Of a stretch of 64,000 bases of DNA, positions 9,487 to 17,194 are shown piece by piece; position 1 is the first letter of the stretch; each line of letters starts with the position of its first letter. The notes below the pieces were generated by a model that saw only the letters and a list, made by a program, of their open reading frames with translations, was not told where the DNA came from and did not search any database. The position numbers and the translations under genes are program-made. This stretch comes from Alkalibacillus almallahensis. GTDB lineage: Bacteria > Bacillota > Bacilli > Bacillales > Alkalibacillaceae. The stretch lies in the NCBI RefSeq assembly GCF_011761495.1, contig NZ_JAASRU010000005.1, forward strand, positions 62,001 to 126,000, given 5' to 3'.

Positions 9487-9647
9487 TCTATAAAGAATAT
9501 CAAATTAAAATTTCTACACGGACTCTGTCAAACAAAGTATATTATTCACTTAGAGGTTTACTTGCAAATTAACCTGATTTCAACATCTTTTAACTAATCT
9601 CACATCGAACTATTTGATAATACTCTCTTTCCTTTGTAACCTATAAA

Positions 9648-9684
9648 AAACGCGCTGCCTCATTGTGGACAGCGCATTTTTTAT
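9648..9684 (-). terminator. Intrinsic terminator of the RND efflux operon
   Basis: GCGCTG (9652-9657) and CAGCGC (9670-9675) form a GC-rich stem with an oligo-U tract on the minus strand, 36 nt after the permease stop codon. The rest of the 359-nt gap (9361-9719) holds the ECF promoter of the LCP gene and otherwise shows no gene. Confidence 0.75.
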
Positions 9685-9719
9685 ATTTTAAATTCAACTT
9701 TTCAAAACAATAACTTCGT

Positions 9720-12700
9720 TTATTCCTTCTTACGGCGTTTCGTAAATTTAGCCGATAAGTCGTCGAATAACGTGTAGACGACTGGAATTAAGAGTAGCGT
9801 AAAGAGCATCGAGACGGTTAGGCCGAAGATGATAACCACAGCGAGTGGTTGTTGGGCTTCTGCACCTTGACCGAGTCCGATTGAGAGCGGGATCATACCG
9901 AGCACGGTCGTCAGTGTCGTCATTAGGATCGGACGAAGGCGGTTTGCGCCGGCTTCGAGTACCGCTTCAAAGCGCTCTATACCTTTCTCTCGTAATATAT
10001 TAATATAGTCGACCAGCACGATCGCATTGTTCACGACAATACCGGCGAGCATGATAACCCCGATAAAGGCTGGGATACTGAACGGTAAACCGGTGATAAA
10101 TAAACCGCCGATAATACCGACAACTGTCGCTGGTAACGAGAACATGATCGTGAATGGATGCAAGAAGTTCTCGAACTGGACAGCCATGACAGCGTAAACT
10201 AAGAAAATCGAGAAGATGAGCGCAACAGCTAAGTCACCAAATGCGTCTTGCATATCTTGCGCTTCACCGCCCATGGAATAGTCATAACCATCTGGCATTT
10301 CTAGATTTGAAAGTTCTGCTTCAATATCACTTGTCACGCTTCCTAAGTCACGGTCGATTACATCACTTGTGACGTTAATTTGGCGCTCTTGGTTTTGACG
10401 CGTTAACGTCGTTGGCCCTTGGACTTGTTCTAGTTCAGCAATGTCTTGAAGCGTCAATTGGGCTCCAGTTGGTGCTTGAATCGTCATATTCCGAATGTCC
10501 TCAATTGAATCACGACTATCTTCAGGTGTCATGATACGAACATCTAATTCGTCACCACCACTTCTAAATTGAGTGGCAACTTGCCCCATCATTTCTGACC
10601 GGAGTTGGCCCATCACTTGTTGCTGGGTGAGGCCATATTCGCTTGCAACATTTTCATTTAGCGTGATTTGCATTTCCGGACGACTTTCTTCGGCTGATGT
10701 TGTTGGGTTGTGAACACCGTCTACCTCTGACATGATATTCACGAACTGATCGCCTAGTTGCTGTAGCGTATCATAGTCATCGCCCGTGATTTGAATTTGA
10801 ACAGGATTGCCTCCACTAATGCTAGCGCCCATCGCGCTAACAGTAATATCAGCACCTGCAATGTCTTCTGTTGCGTCGTTCCAATCTTGCATCACTTGTT
10901 GTGTCGTTCGATCGCGTTCACCTGATGGGATTAATTGGACCATGTAGGAAGCTGTATTATTCGCACCTCCCATGCCCATACCACCAGTAGCGCCACCACC
11001 GCCACCAACTGTGACGAAGTTGGATTCAATCACGTCTTGATCTTGATCTAAAATGTTATTTACACGATCAACGACCTGGTTCGTTGTATCAAAATTTGTG
11101 CCACTTGGTGTTTCTACTGAAATCTCAATTTGGCCTTGGTCGGCTTCAGGAATAAAGGCCGCGCCAAGTTGTGGGATAAGTAGTAAACTACCAATTATGA
11201 TCGCGAGCGTTCCAAAAATCGTCGTCTTACGGAAGCGTAGCACTCTACGTAACGCTTTTTGATAAATACTTGCAACGCCATCTAAGAATCGGTCAAACCA
11301 GTAACGACGTCCACCTTGATCAACGGCTTTCGTCAGTAATTTCGACGAGAGCATCGGGATCAAGGTCACGGAAGCTGCGAGGGACGCAATGAGCGCAAAC
11401 GCTACCGTTAAGGCGAGCGGCGTAAAAATTGATGATGCAATACCTTCAACAAAGACTATTGGTAAAAAGACCACTAAAGTCGTCGTCGTTGAAGCTACAA
11501 CCGCAGGCGCGATTTCCGATGCACCGAGCCGGGCCGCTTCCTTAATCGGGTAGCCCCTCTCCCTGTAGGTGTAAATATGCTCCAGTATAACAATCGAGGA
11601 GTCGACCATCATACCAATTCCGAGCGCGAGTCCACCCATCGTTAAGATGTTCACCGTTTCTCCGGAGAAGTACATGAGTGAGAAAGCGGTAATCACCGCA
11701 ATTGGAATCGATAAACCAATAACTAGCGTCGCACGGAAACTCTTCAGGAATAATAAGAGAATCATTACCGCAAACGCTGCCCCGATGATAATATTTTGGA
11801 AAACAGAGTCAATCGACTGGCGAATGAATTCAGCCGTGTCGAAAACGACACTGACATCGACTGCTTCAGGTAGATTCGTTCGCACATCATCTAATGAGGC
11901 TCTAACTTCGTCTGAAACGGAAACCGTATTCGCATCTGTCTGTTTTAAAATACTTGTCACGACAGCTTGATCACCATTCACGAGTGTGCGCTGGTTTTGG
12001 TCCGTCGTGGTTCGTTCAACAGTGGCGACATCTGATAACTGTAGGAAATCACCTTCGCCTGTTTGAATCAAGGTTTCACGGATTTCTTCAATTGATCCAT
12101 AATCACCTGGCATTCGTAACTGTAATTCTTGCGTGCCACGGTCCACGACGCCAAGTGAAGCCGACTGATTGGCCGATTGGACGCCTTGCATCACATCTTG
12201 TGTCGTTAAGCCAAATTGACTGAGTCGCGCATCATCTAAAACGACCTGCACTTCTTCAGATTGACCGCCTTCAATGTTGACAGAGCCAACGCCTGATTGT
12301 CGACTTAAGAGTGGTTCGACTTCATTTTCAGCTAGATCATTAAGTGTCGCTTGGTCAGATCCTGTTAGACCTACCCACATAACGGGCAATTGTTGGGGAT
12401 CAAAACGAAGCACGCTTGGGTCATTCGCGCTGTCAGGTAAAAAGCCACGAACTTGATCGACCGACTCACGGACATCTAGCATGGCCTGGTCCAGGTCGGT
12501 ATCCATCGAGAATTGAATCATCACCATTGATGATCCTTGTTGGGATTGAGCTTGAATGGTTTCGACCCCTTCAATCGTGCCGACAGAGTCTTCCACTGGT
12601 TTCGTTACGAGTTCTTCGACTTCTTGAGGAGCCGCATCGTCATAAGATGTCGCAACCACTGCGATTGGTAATTCAATATCCGGGTAAAGATCAACGGGTA

Positions 12701-12794
12701 AACTCCGGAATGAAATGAAGCCCATCGCTAAAATCGCCAAGACGATCATAATGACGCCGACTGGTCGTTTAATCGATGTATTCACTAATCGCAT
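9720..12794 (-). CDS. swrC: RND family efflux permease (SwrC/AcrB-like)
   Basis: A 1024-residue transporter with the duplicated RND layout: an N-terminal helix (SIKRPVGVIMIVLAILAMGF), a large extracytoplasmic loop, helices 2-6 including GIGMMVDSSIVILEHIY with the proton-relay aspartate, then a second loop and helices 8-12 including AGIVVNNAIVLVDYIN. A glycine-rich insert (VGGGGGATGGMGMGG) sits in the second loop. Gram-positive relatives of this size export surfactin-type lipopeptides, antimicrobials or lipids. It begins 3 nt after the adaptor gene, with GAGGAGG eight bases before ATG. The operon tetR-adaptor-permease suggests induction by a toxic ligand. The symbol is given by similarity to B. 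subtilis SwrC; the substrate is unknown. Confidence 0.88.
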   Translation of the reverse strand: MRLVNTSIKRPVGVIMIVLAILAMGFISFRSLPVDLYPDIELPIAVVATSYDDAAPQEVEELVTKPVEDSVGTIEGVETIQAQSQQGSSMVMIQFSMDTDLDQAMLDVRESVDQVRGFLPDSANDPSVLRFDPQQLPVMWVGLTGSDQATLNDLAENEVEPLLSRQSGVGSVNIEGGQSEEVQVVLDDARLSQFGLTTQDVMQGVQSANQSASLGVVDRGTQELQLRMPGDYGSIEEIRETLIQTGEGDFLQLSDVATVERTTTDQNQRTLVNGDQAVVTSILKQTDANTVSVSDEVRASLDDVRTNLPEAVDVSVVFDTAEFIRQSIDSVFQNIIIGAAFAVMILLLFLKSFRATLVIGLSIPIAVITAFSLMYFSGETVNILTMGGLALGIGMMVDSSIVILEHIYTYRERGYPIKEAARLGASEIAPAVVASTTTTLVVFLPIVFVEGIASSIFTPLALTVAFALIASLAASVTLIPMLSSKLLTKAVDQGGRRYWFDRFLDGVASIYQKALRRVLRFRKTTIFGTLAIIIGSLLLIPQLGAAFIPEADQGQIEISVETPSGTNFDTTNQVVDRVNNILDQDQDVIESNFVTVGGGGGATGGMGMGGANNTASYMVQLIPSGERDRTTQQVMQDWNDATEDIAGADITVSAMGASISGGNPVQIQITGDDYDTLQQLGDQFVNIMSEVDGVHNPTTSAEESRPEMQITLNENVASEYGLTQQQVMGQLRSEMMGQVATQFRSGGDELDVRIMTPEDSRDSIEDIRNMTIQAPTGAQLTLQDIAELEQVQGPTTLTRQNQERQINVTSDVIDRDLGSVTSDIEAELSNLEMPDGYDYSMGGEAQDMQDAFGDLAVALIFSIFLVYAVMAVQFENFLHPFTIMFSLPATVVGIIGGLFITGLPFSIPAFIGVIMLAGIVVNNAIVLVDYINILREKGIERFEAVLEAGANRLRPILMTTLTTVLGMIPLSIGLGQGAEAQQPLAVVIIFGLTVSMLFTLLLIPVVYTLFDDLSAKFTKRRKKE

Positions 12795-12797
12795 ACG

Positions 12798-13664
12798 TTA
12801 TTCCTCCTCAACGACACGAACATTCGAGCCATCTTCAATCGTTAATTGACCACTTGAAATGACCGCATCGTCTGCTGCGAGTTGTTCATCTTCTACTTCA
12901 ATCGCTGTTTCGGCGGATTGTTTTTGAATAATTGAAACGTTAACTTCTTTTGCTTGCCCATCTTCCATGATAAAGACAAATGATTGGCCACTGCGCTCAA
13001 TCACCGCTTCAGTCGGTACAATTAAAGCATTTTCCGCTACGACATGATCGAGTTGAATTTGGCCAGTTAAACCTGATGGAATCGTGTCATCGGGTTGGTC
13101 AGCTTCTGCTTCGACATTAAACATGCCGTTATCACTTGTGCTGCTCGCTACATATGTGATTTCTGCTTCACCTGTAGCATCAGCTTGTGACACGTCATAA
13201 GTCACCGTGTCGCCTTCAGAGAAAAGATTGCGGTTTGATTGTGTGACCTGGAATTGGAAAATCATCGGGTCACGGTCGATCACCATTCCTGCAGGTTCTT
13301 CTGTTGTTAACATGTCACCTTCTGCATAATTAAAATTTGTTAATAAACCGTCCATTGGCGCTACTAACTCTAGTAAGCCACGTTGTGTTTGGTATTCTAA
13401 TAACACATCGTCTTCTTCCACTGTTTCCCCGCGCTCTGCCATGACTTCTTCAACTTCACCAGCAGCTTGAGCCATGACTGGCGATTGGTCATTCGGCATA
13501 ACACGCGCTGAGAACGAACGGGTTTCTGTGAAATCTTCTTGTTTCACTGCCACCGTTTCAACTGGCGTTTCTGTTTCAACATCTTCTTCTTCATCTTGGC
13601 TTTCGCCACTACATGCCGCTAACACCATTAGAGCTGCGACAAGCATAATCATCCATTTTTTCAT
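12798..13664 (-). CDS. RND efflux adaptor lipoprotein (HlyD/MFP type)
   Basis: A 288-residue lipoprotein. The signal peptide ends in the lipobox VLAAC, giving a lipid-anchored cysteine on the outer face of the membrane. The mature part has a short acidic linker, a biotinyl-lipoyl-like hairpin (VMAQAAGEVEEVMAERGETVEEDDVLLEY ... LVAPMDGLLTNFNYAEGD) and a C-terminal beta-barrel and membrane-proximal region (GLTGQIQLDHVVAENALIVPTEAVI). This is the periplasmic-adaptor architecture that in Gram-positives works beside an RND pump without an outer-membrane channel. The ATG at 13664 fits an AGAGGTG ribosome site; a GTG 9 nt upstream is too close to it. It sits between tetR (11 nt) and the permease (3 nt). 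Confidence 0.85.
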   Translation of the reverse strand: MKKWMIMLVAALMVLAACSGESQDEEEDVETETPVETVAVKQEDFTETRSFSARVMPNDQSPVMAQAAGEVEEVMAERGETVEEDDVLLEYQTQRGLLELVAPMDGLLTNFNYAEGDMLTTEEPAGMVIDRDPMIFQFQVTQSNRNLFSEGDTVTYDVSQADATGEAEITYVASSTSDNGMFNVEAEADQPDDTIPSGLTGQIQLDHVVAENALIVPTEAVIERSGQSFVFIMEDGQAKEVNVSIIQKQSAETAIEVEDEQLAADDAVISSGQLTIEDGSNVRVVEEE

Positions 13665-13675
13665 ATTGAACACCT

Positions 13676-14506
13676 CTATCCCTTTCGTTTCTCTCGTAGT
13701 TCTTGAATATCATCACGAATCGCGTCGTATTGTTCTAAATTAATTAATAGCGAATCAATGACGACTGATTCTGGTTCTGGTTTGTTTAATTCATTTTCGA
13801 TGGCTGTTAAAACACGTGACGCTTCTGGCCGGTCTTTTGGATCAAGGTTTAAAATGTATTGCCGAACCGTTGCGACCAGTAGCGATTCGTCAGTTAAAAA
13901 CTGCGGTGTCTGCTTGATCGGTGTTGGCTCCCCTTCACTAATAACATCTTGGCAAATTTTATAGATCCGTTTCGTCAAATAGTGCGGGAGTTGATTAAGA
14001 TCAATCGCATTTTCGTCAATAAGTAACCAATTCATATAACTATGAATTAATCCGTCCGTCATGACAACAACATCGTATAAATACGGTTTAATGGCTTCAC
14101 CTTGAATGGCTTGAATATTTTGTTCGAGCCAGTAATAATGCTGCTGTTTCACCTCTGTCATGAACCATTCCATATCCCGGTCAATCGGAACTTGTTCTTT
14201 CAGGACCATTTGAATCAGCGCTTTATGACTCAGCAAAAAGTGAAACACAACGTCCAATTGGTATGTAAAGGAATCCATTGCATTCGAAGCTTGCCTTGTT
14301 TCCTCAGCCATAGCTTCCTCAATTTGCGTATAATAATAATCATAAATCGCACGTAATAAATCATTTTTGGATGTGAAATAATTATAAAACGAGCCTTTCG
14401 CGACCTGCGCCTCATCAACAATCTGCTGAACAGACGTCTCATGGAAGCCTCGTTCTGCGAATAAATCAATACTCGCTTCAATAATCATCCGCTTCTTCTC
14501 TTGCAT
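13676..14506 (-). CDS. TetR family regulator of the efflux operon
   Basis: A 276-residue one-component regulator. Residues 1-60 form the TetR helix-turn-helix domain (MIIEASIDLFAERGFHETSV, IVDEAQVAKGSFYNYFTSKNDLL). The rest is a long all-helical ligand and dimer domain, which is somewhat longer than usual at its C-terminus (ends ELREKRKG). It is the first gene of the efflux operon and probably represses it. I chose the ATG at 14506, six bases after AAGGGATG; the open frame continues upstream to a GTG that would include the operator-like sequence at 14531-14544. The ligand is unknown but should relate to the pump substrate. Confidence 0.87.
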   Translation of the reverse strand: MQEKKRMIIEASIDLFAERGFHETSVQQIVDEAQVAKGSFYNYFTSKNDLLRAIYDYYYTQIEEAMAEETRQASNAMDSFTYQLDVVFHFLLSHKALIQMVLKEQVPIDRDMEWFMTEVKQQHYYWLEQNIQAIQGEAIKPYLYDVVVMTDGLIHSYMNWLLIDENAIDLNQLPHYLTKRIYKICQDVISEGEPTPIKQTPQFLTDESLLVATVRQYILNLDPKDRPEASRVLTAIENELNKPEPESVVIDSLLINLEQYDAIRDDIQELREKRKG

Positions 14507-14530
14507 GCTATCATCCCTTTTACTATAGAA

Positions 14531-14544
14531 TGACCAGTCAGTCA
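14531..14544 (-). promoter_or_regulatory. Candidate TetR operator
   Basis: TGACCAGTCAGTCA lies 25-38 nt upstream of the tetR start codon. On the minus strand it reads TGACTGACTGGTCA, with TGAC/GTCA ends and an internal tandem GACTG. Operators of this type are common ahead of self-regulating tetR-efflux operons in Firmicutes. Binding is inferred from position only. Confidence 0.5.
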
Positions 14545-14658
14545 CTTCTTCACTTTATCAAATACATGTTGTGGAAACAAGACTAAAGTCTTGATTATAT
14601 TATGACAATTGTATGAGAGTTATTGTTTGGGATGAAGTTCTTTTAATTCAGTGGATGT

Positions 14659-14880
14659 GCGCTCAATTAATTGGGGTAGCGCTCATTTATTTTGTGAATC
14701 GGCCAATTAATTGGGAGAGCGCACATTTATAATGCGAGTCGCTCGTTTAATTTGGATGGCGCTCATTTATGATGTGAGTCGCTCTTTTATTTCCGAGAAC
14801 GCTCTTTTATGATGTGAGTCGCTCTTTTATTTCCGAGAACGCCCATTTTTGCCGGAACTCGATCTTTTATTTCGACCTAC
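14659..14880. repeat. Intergenic tandem array, family III (GCGCTCWTTTAT core), about 11 units
   Basis: About eleven imperfect units of 18-22 bp, best seen at 14750-14850 where GCTCTTTTATTTCCGAGAAC and GCTCTTTTATGATGTGAGTC alternate. Each unit begins GCGCTC or GCTC followed by an A/T-rich core and a variable end. Several units contain a short inverted repeat (CTCA...TGAG or CTC...GAG). The array occupies most of the gap between the comK terminator and the tetR promoter. No credible coding sequence is present. Confidence 0.85.
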
Positions 14881-14911
14881 TCTATTCATAAAAGTATCAA
14901 CAATTAAAAAA

Positions 14912-14937
14912 GCAGCGGTTGCCAGGCAATCCGCTGC
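14912..14937 (-). terminator. Intrinsic terminator of comK
   Basis: GCAGCGG-TTGCC pairs with GGCAA-t-CCGCTGC (14912-14937) with an oligo-U tract (TTTTTTAATTG) on the minus strand, about 50 nt after the comK stop. Confidence 0.85.
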
Positions 14938-14990
14938 AATTCTTATTATTGTTATCGTCCTTCGTTTAGTTTTGTAGCAATACTATTAAT

Positions 14991-15479
14991 TTAACTTATA
15001 TCATCTTTTTTGTTGAAATATCCAATTAGTGATCCAGCATGCTGCATTTGTTTCTTATAAGTTGAGACTGTGATTTCTAAATCAACTTCTTTACGATTTG
15101 TTAAGACGATTGTTTTGAAAAAATCACCTTTTGCGCTAGGTTTGATGTCGAGGGCGTATTGGTATGAAAACCAATCGCATCGATCACGTTGCTTCATAGT
15201 GGTGGGCATAAAAATGCTGTGACTATTGATTTCAATTGGAATTGGAAGTTTCGTCTTACTCCGGAGCACATCTGCTACCGCTTTTTTACGTCCATCGTAG
15301 GTTGTTATACCTTTGCGTTTACACGATTCATCTAGGATTTCCTCGGGTGTTTGTTGGCATAAGTATTCGGTATGACGTTCGTAAATCCAACTTTTATAAG
15401 TCGACTCTCCGAAATGTTTTATAACCATAGTATTTTCAGTGATAATGTAATTATTCAATTTTCTGATATTTTTCATCAT
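14991..15479 (-). CDS. comK: Competence transcription factor ComK
   Basis: A 162-residue protein recognised as ComK, the minor-groove DNA-binding activator of competence (DNA uptake) genes. The conserved middle is present: PIPIEINSHSIFMPTTMKQR, then RCDWFSYQYALDI, matching the ComK pattern of a proline-isoleucine strand, FxxPT and C.W.S. An upstream RKKAVADVLRSKTK segment corresponds to the ComK basic stretch. Normal ComK length is about 150-190 residues. The ATG at 15479 follows AAGGGA by six bases; an ATG 15 nt upstream overlaps the ribosome site. The gene stands alone, next to the RND operon and divergent from yjfB. Two imperfect AT-boxes (AAAA-N4-TTTA and AAAA-N7-TTTT) lie upstream and could serve autoregulation. 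Confidence 0.85.
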   Translation of the reverse strand: MMKNIRKLNNYIITENTMVIKHFGESTYKSWIYERHTEYLCQQTPEEILDESCKRKGITTYDGRKKAVADVLRSKTKLPIPIEINSHSIFMPTTMKQRDRCDWFSYQYALDIKPSAKGDFFKTIVLTNRKEVDLEITVSTYKKQMQHAGSLIGYFNKKDDIS

Positions 15480-15588
15480 GCTTGTTCCCTTCATGGTTTA
15501 ATTTAGACTCATTAAGCAAAAAACGATAACAAATGGTGAAAACAACTTTATATTACTATACTAATTCAAAAAGTGGAACTTTTCGACT

Positions 15589-15625
15589 AAAGTTGTCAAA
15601 ATAAAACAATTATTTTGTCGACTTT
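15589..15625. promoter_or_regulatory. Long inverted repeat between comK and yjfB
   Basis: Two 16-bp arms (15589-15604 and 15610-15625), complementary at 14 of 16 positions, are separated by 5 nt. The element abuts the SigD-type -35 of yjfB and lies about 110 nt upstream of comK. It could be an operator acting on both divergent genes, or a hairpin in a long comK leader. Nothing identifies the binding protein. Confidence 0.5.
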
Positions 15626-15650
15626 AAGTTTTCTACAAATTGTCCGATAT
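15625..15650 (+). promoter_or_regulatory. SigD-type (flagellar) promoter of yjfB
   Basis: TAAG (15625-15628), a 14-nt spacer, then tCCGATAT (15643-15650) closely match the SigD consensus TAAA-N15-GCCGATAT. The start of yjfB lies 28 nt downstream, preceded by GAGGTGAG. This puts the gene in the motility/chemotaxis regulon. Confidence 0.8.
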
Positions 15651-15677
15651 TATATATAAGAAATGTGAGGTGAGTTT

Positions 15678-15863
15678 ATGGATGTAGCTGGAGCATCAAT
15701 TGCGATGAGTACGATGCAAGCAAAACAACAATTTGACGTTGGATTGGCTAGTAAAATGAAAGACCAGATGGAACAACAAGGTGAAGCGTTCAACAAGCTG
15801 GTTGAGTCAAGCCAAGTCCCTTCTCACCCTAATTTAGGTCAAAGTATTGACTTAAAAGGTTAA
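15678..15863 (+). CDS. yjfB: YjfB family putative motility protein
   Basis: A 61-residue protein beginning MDVAGASIAMSTMQAKQQFD, which matches the small YjfB family of Firmicutes (short soluble proteins associated with the SigD regulon; molecular role unknown). It has no signal peptide or membrane helix and is predicted mostly helical with a KMKDQMEQQGEAFNKLVE stretch. The family assignment is supported by the consensus SigD-type promoter immediately upstream. GAGGTGAG precedes the ATG. A bidirectional terminator follows 8 nt after the stop, so it is a monocistronic gene, and it is one of only two plus-strand genes in the window. Confidence 0.8.
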   Translation: MDVAGASIAMSTMQAKQQFDVGLASKMKDQMEQQGEAFNKLVESSQVPSHPNLGQSIDLKG

Positions 15864-15871
15864 TGAAGAAG

Positions 15872-15903
15872 AAAAGGTCCGAAGCATTAGCTTCGGACCT
15901 TTT
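15872..15903. terminator. Bidirectional terminator between yjfB and the lipoprotein gene
   Basis: A 14-bp perfect stem (AAAAGGTCCGAAGC / GCTTCGGACCTTTT) with an ATTA loop has A-tract and T-tract on both sides, and lies between convergent genes. Confidence 0.9.
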
Positions 15904-15906
15904 CGT

Positions 15907-16212
15907 TTATTCTTCTTCGTTTTCTCCATCCATCTCATCTTGCATCTGGTCAGATTCACCTTGTCCACCATTTTGGTTCTCCTCACCAGTTCCGCTTCCA
16001 CTGCCATTGCCGTTGCCACTTCCGTCGCCATTTTCACCTTCTTGTTTATTTTGATCCTTATTCTCGTCATCATTTTCGCCTTCTTGCTGCATGTCTGACT
16101 CTTCTTCAGGGGCATCTGTGCCACCATTTTGTTCATCTTCTGAATTACCACACCCTGTGAATAGAGAAATCGACATGATACAAACCAATAATAACTTCCA
16201 TTGTTTTTCCAT
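15907..16212 (-). CDS. Small acidic lipoprotein
   Basis: A 101-residue protein. A signal peptide of 20 residues (KQWKLLLVCIMSISLFTGC) ends in a lipobox with the cysteine at about residue 20. The mature part is low complexity and strongly acidic: runs of Glu, Asp, Gln, Asn and a Gly/Asn/Ser segment (NGNGSGSG), ending DGENEEE. The protein is therefore anchored outside the membrane and probably unfolded. I recognise no functional domain. The ATG at 16212 is placed by GGGAGG seven bases upstream. It stands alone between two terminators. The composition resembles linker or spacer regions of halophile surface proteins, but no function is claimed. Confidence 0.7.
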   Translation of the reverse strand: MEKQWKLLLVCIMSISLFTGCGNSEDEQNGGTDAPEEESDMQQEGENDDENKDQNKQEGENGDGSGNGNGSGSGTGEENQNGGQGESDQMQDEMDGENEEE

Positions 16213-16297
16213 ACATAAACCTCCCATAAACATTTTAAGGGTAGTATGTGTAAACGATAGGAAATTATTTATAAAATAAGGATTTTTGTTGAATTAA

Positions 16298-16324
16298 AAA
16301 CCACCATGCTCATCATGGTGGTTT
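16298..16324 (-). terminator. Intrinsic terminator after fabZ
   Basis: A perfect 11-bp stem, AAACCACCATG / CATGGTGGTTT, with a 5-nt loop lies 12 nt beyond the fabZ stop and is followed by an A/T tract on the minus strand. Confidence 0.85.
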
Positions 16325-16336
16325 AAGTCGTTATAA

Positions 16337-16777
16337 TTATGAGTCCTCTTCTGGGTCGACAATCGCAAACATAATTTCAGCTTCACATGCGACTTCACCG
16401 TCAACTGATGCGACAGCTTTTCCTTTTCCGACTGGGCCTTTCAACTTCACAAGATCAACTTCCAATTTCAGCGTATCACCTGGTTTAACTTGGCGCTTGA
16501 AACGGCATTTGTCGATGCCTGTAAACATACCAAGTTTACCTTGGTTTTGCTCAAGATTTAAAATTGCAACAGCACCGACTTGAGCTAACGCTTCAACGAC
16601 TAAGACACCTGGCATGACCATGTAATTCGGGAAATGCCCTTGGAAAAATGGCTCATTTGCAGTCACATTTTTATACCCGACAGCTCGTTCGCCCTCAGAC
16701 AATTCAGTAACTTGATCGACTAATAAAAAAGGATAACGATGCGGGAGAATACGTTTAATTTGTTCGATATCTAACAT
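16337..16777 (-). CDS. fabZ: 3-hydroxyacyl-[acyl-carrier-protein] dehydratase FabZ
   Basis: A 146-residue hotdog-fold enzyme that dehydrates 3-hydroxyacyl-ACP in the fatty acid elongation cycle. It begins [21 protein letters not shown] and has the active-site histidine in [22 protein letters not shown], whose helix carries the catalytic glutamate. The length is typical. It is last in the mbl-flhO-flhP-epuA-fabZ run, starts 13 nt after the EpuA-like gene, and ends at a terminator. The same position relative to flhP is seen in B. subtilis. Confidence 0.96.
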   Translation of the reverse strand: MLDIEQIKRILPHRYPFLLVDQVTELSEGERAVGYKNVTANEPFFQGHFPNYMVMPGVLVVEALAQVGAVAILNLEQNQGKLGMFTGIDKCRFKRQVKPGDTLKLEVDLVKLKGPVGKGKAVASVDGEVACEAEIMFAIVDPEEDS

Positions 16778-16789
16778 AATGGCCTCCTC

Positions 16790-17173
16790 TTACTTACCAC
16801 GAATGTAATCATACATGTTTTGCCATAAATCTGGATCTAATACGCTACTTGGGTCTTCACCTTCACCAACAACCCCGTAACCTACTACTAGACCTAAAAT
16901 GGCAGCAACAATCGCTAAGATAATCACGAGTAAAAAGCGGACCCAAACAGGCAAGTAACGTATACGACCTTTACGTTTCTTCTTGTTTTTCTTTTTTTCC
17001 TCTTTGGCTGCTTTGCGTTGTGATTTTTCTTGATTATTCGATTGATCATCTGTTTTAGCCGTTTGGTCTTCTTTCATATGCTGATCTTCATTCGTCTGTT
17101 TAGGTTTAGGATTATACTTTTTAGTCCCTTTGATTTGCCTGGACTGTTGTTGATCTTTTTCTTCCGAAGCCAT
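16790..17173 (-). CDS. EpuA-like membrane protein (often annotated 'RNA polymerase subunit beta')
   Basis: A 127-residue protein with a long charged, lysine- and glutamine-rich N-terminal part (residues 1-70, ending KEEKKKNKKKRKG). One transmembrane helix follows (RFLLVIILAIVAAILGLVVGYGV), then a short extracellular tail, DPDLWQNMYDYIRGK. The RIRYLPVWVRFLL...GYGVVGEG pattern matches the EpuA family of small Firmicute membrane proteins. Databases sometimes call them RNA polymerase beta subunit, which the sequence does not support. Role unknown; a link to cell-surface or flagellar function is only suggested by its neighbours. It starts 22 nt after flhP. Confidence 0.72.
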   Translation of the reverse strand: MASEEKDQQQSRQIKGTKKYNPKPKQTNEDQHMKEDQTAKTDDQSNNQEKSQRKAAKEEKKKNKKKRKGRIRYLPVWVRFLLVIILAIVAAILGLVVGYGVVGEGEDPSSVLDPDLWQNMYDYIRGK

Positions 17174-17194
17174 AAGCCTACCTCAATTCTCACT

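Noticed and set aside
16790-17173. RNA polymerase beta subunit
   Set aside because: The sequence has one transmembrane helix and a lysine-rich tail with no RpoB motif; the common database name is misleading.
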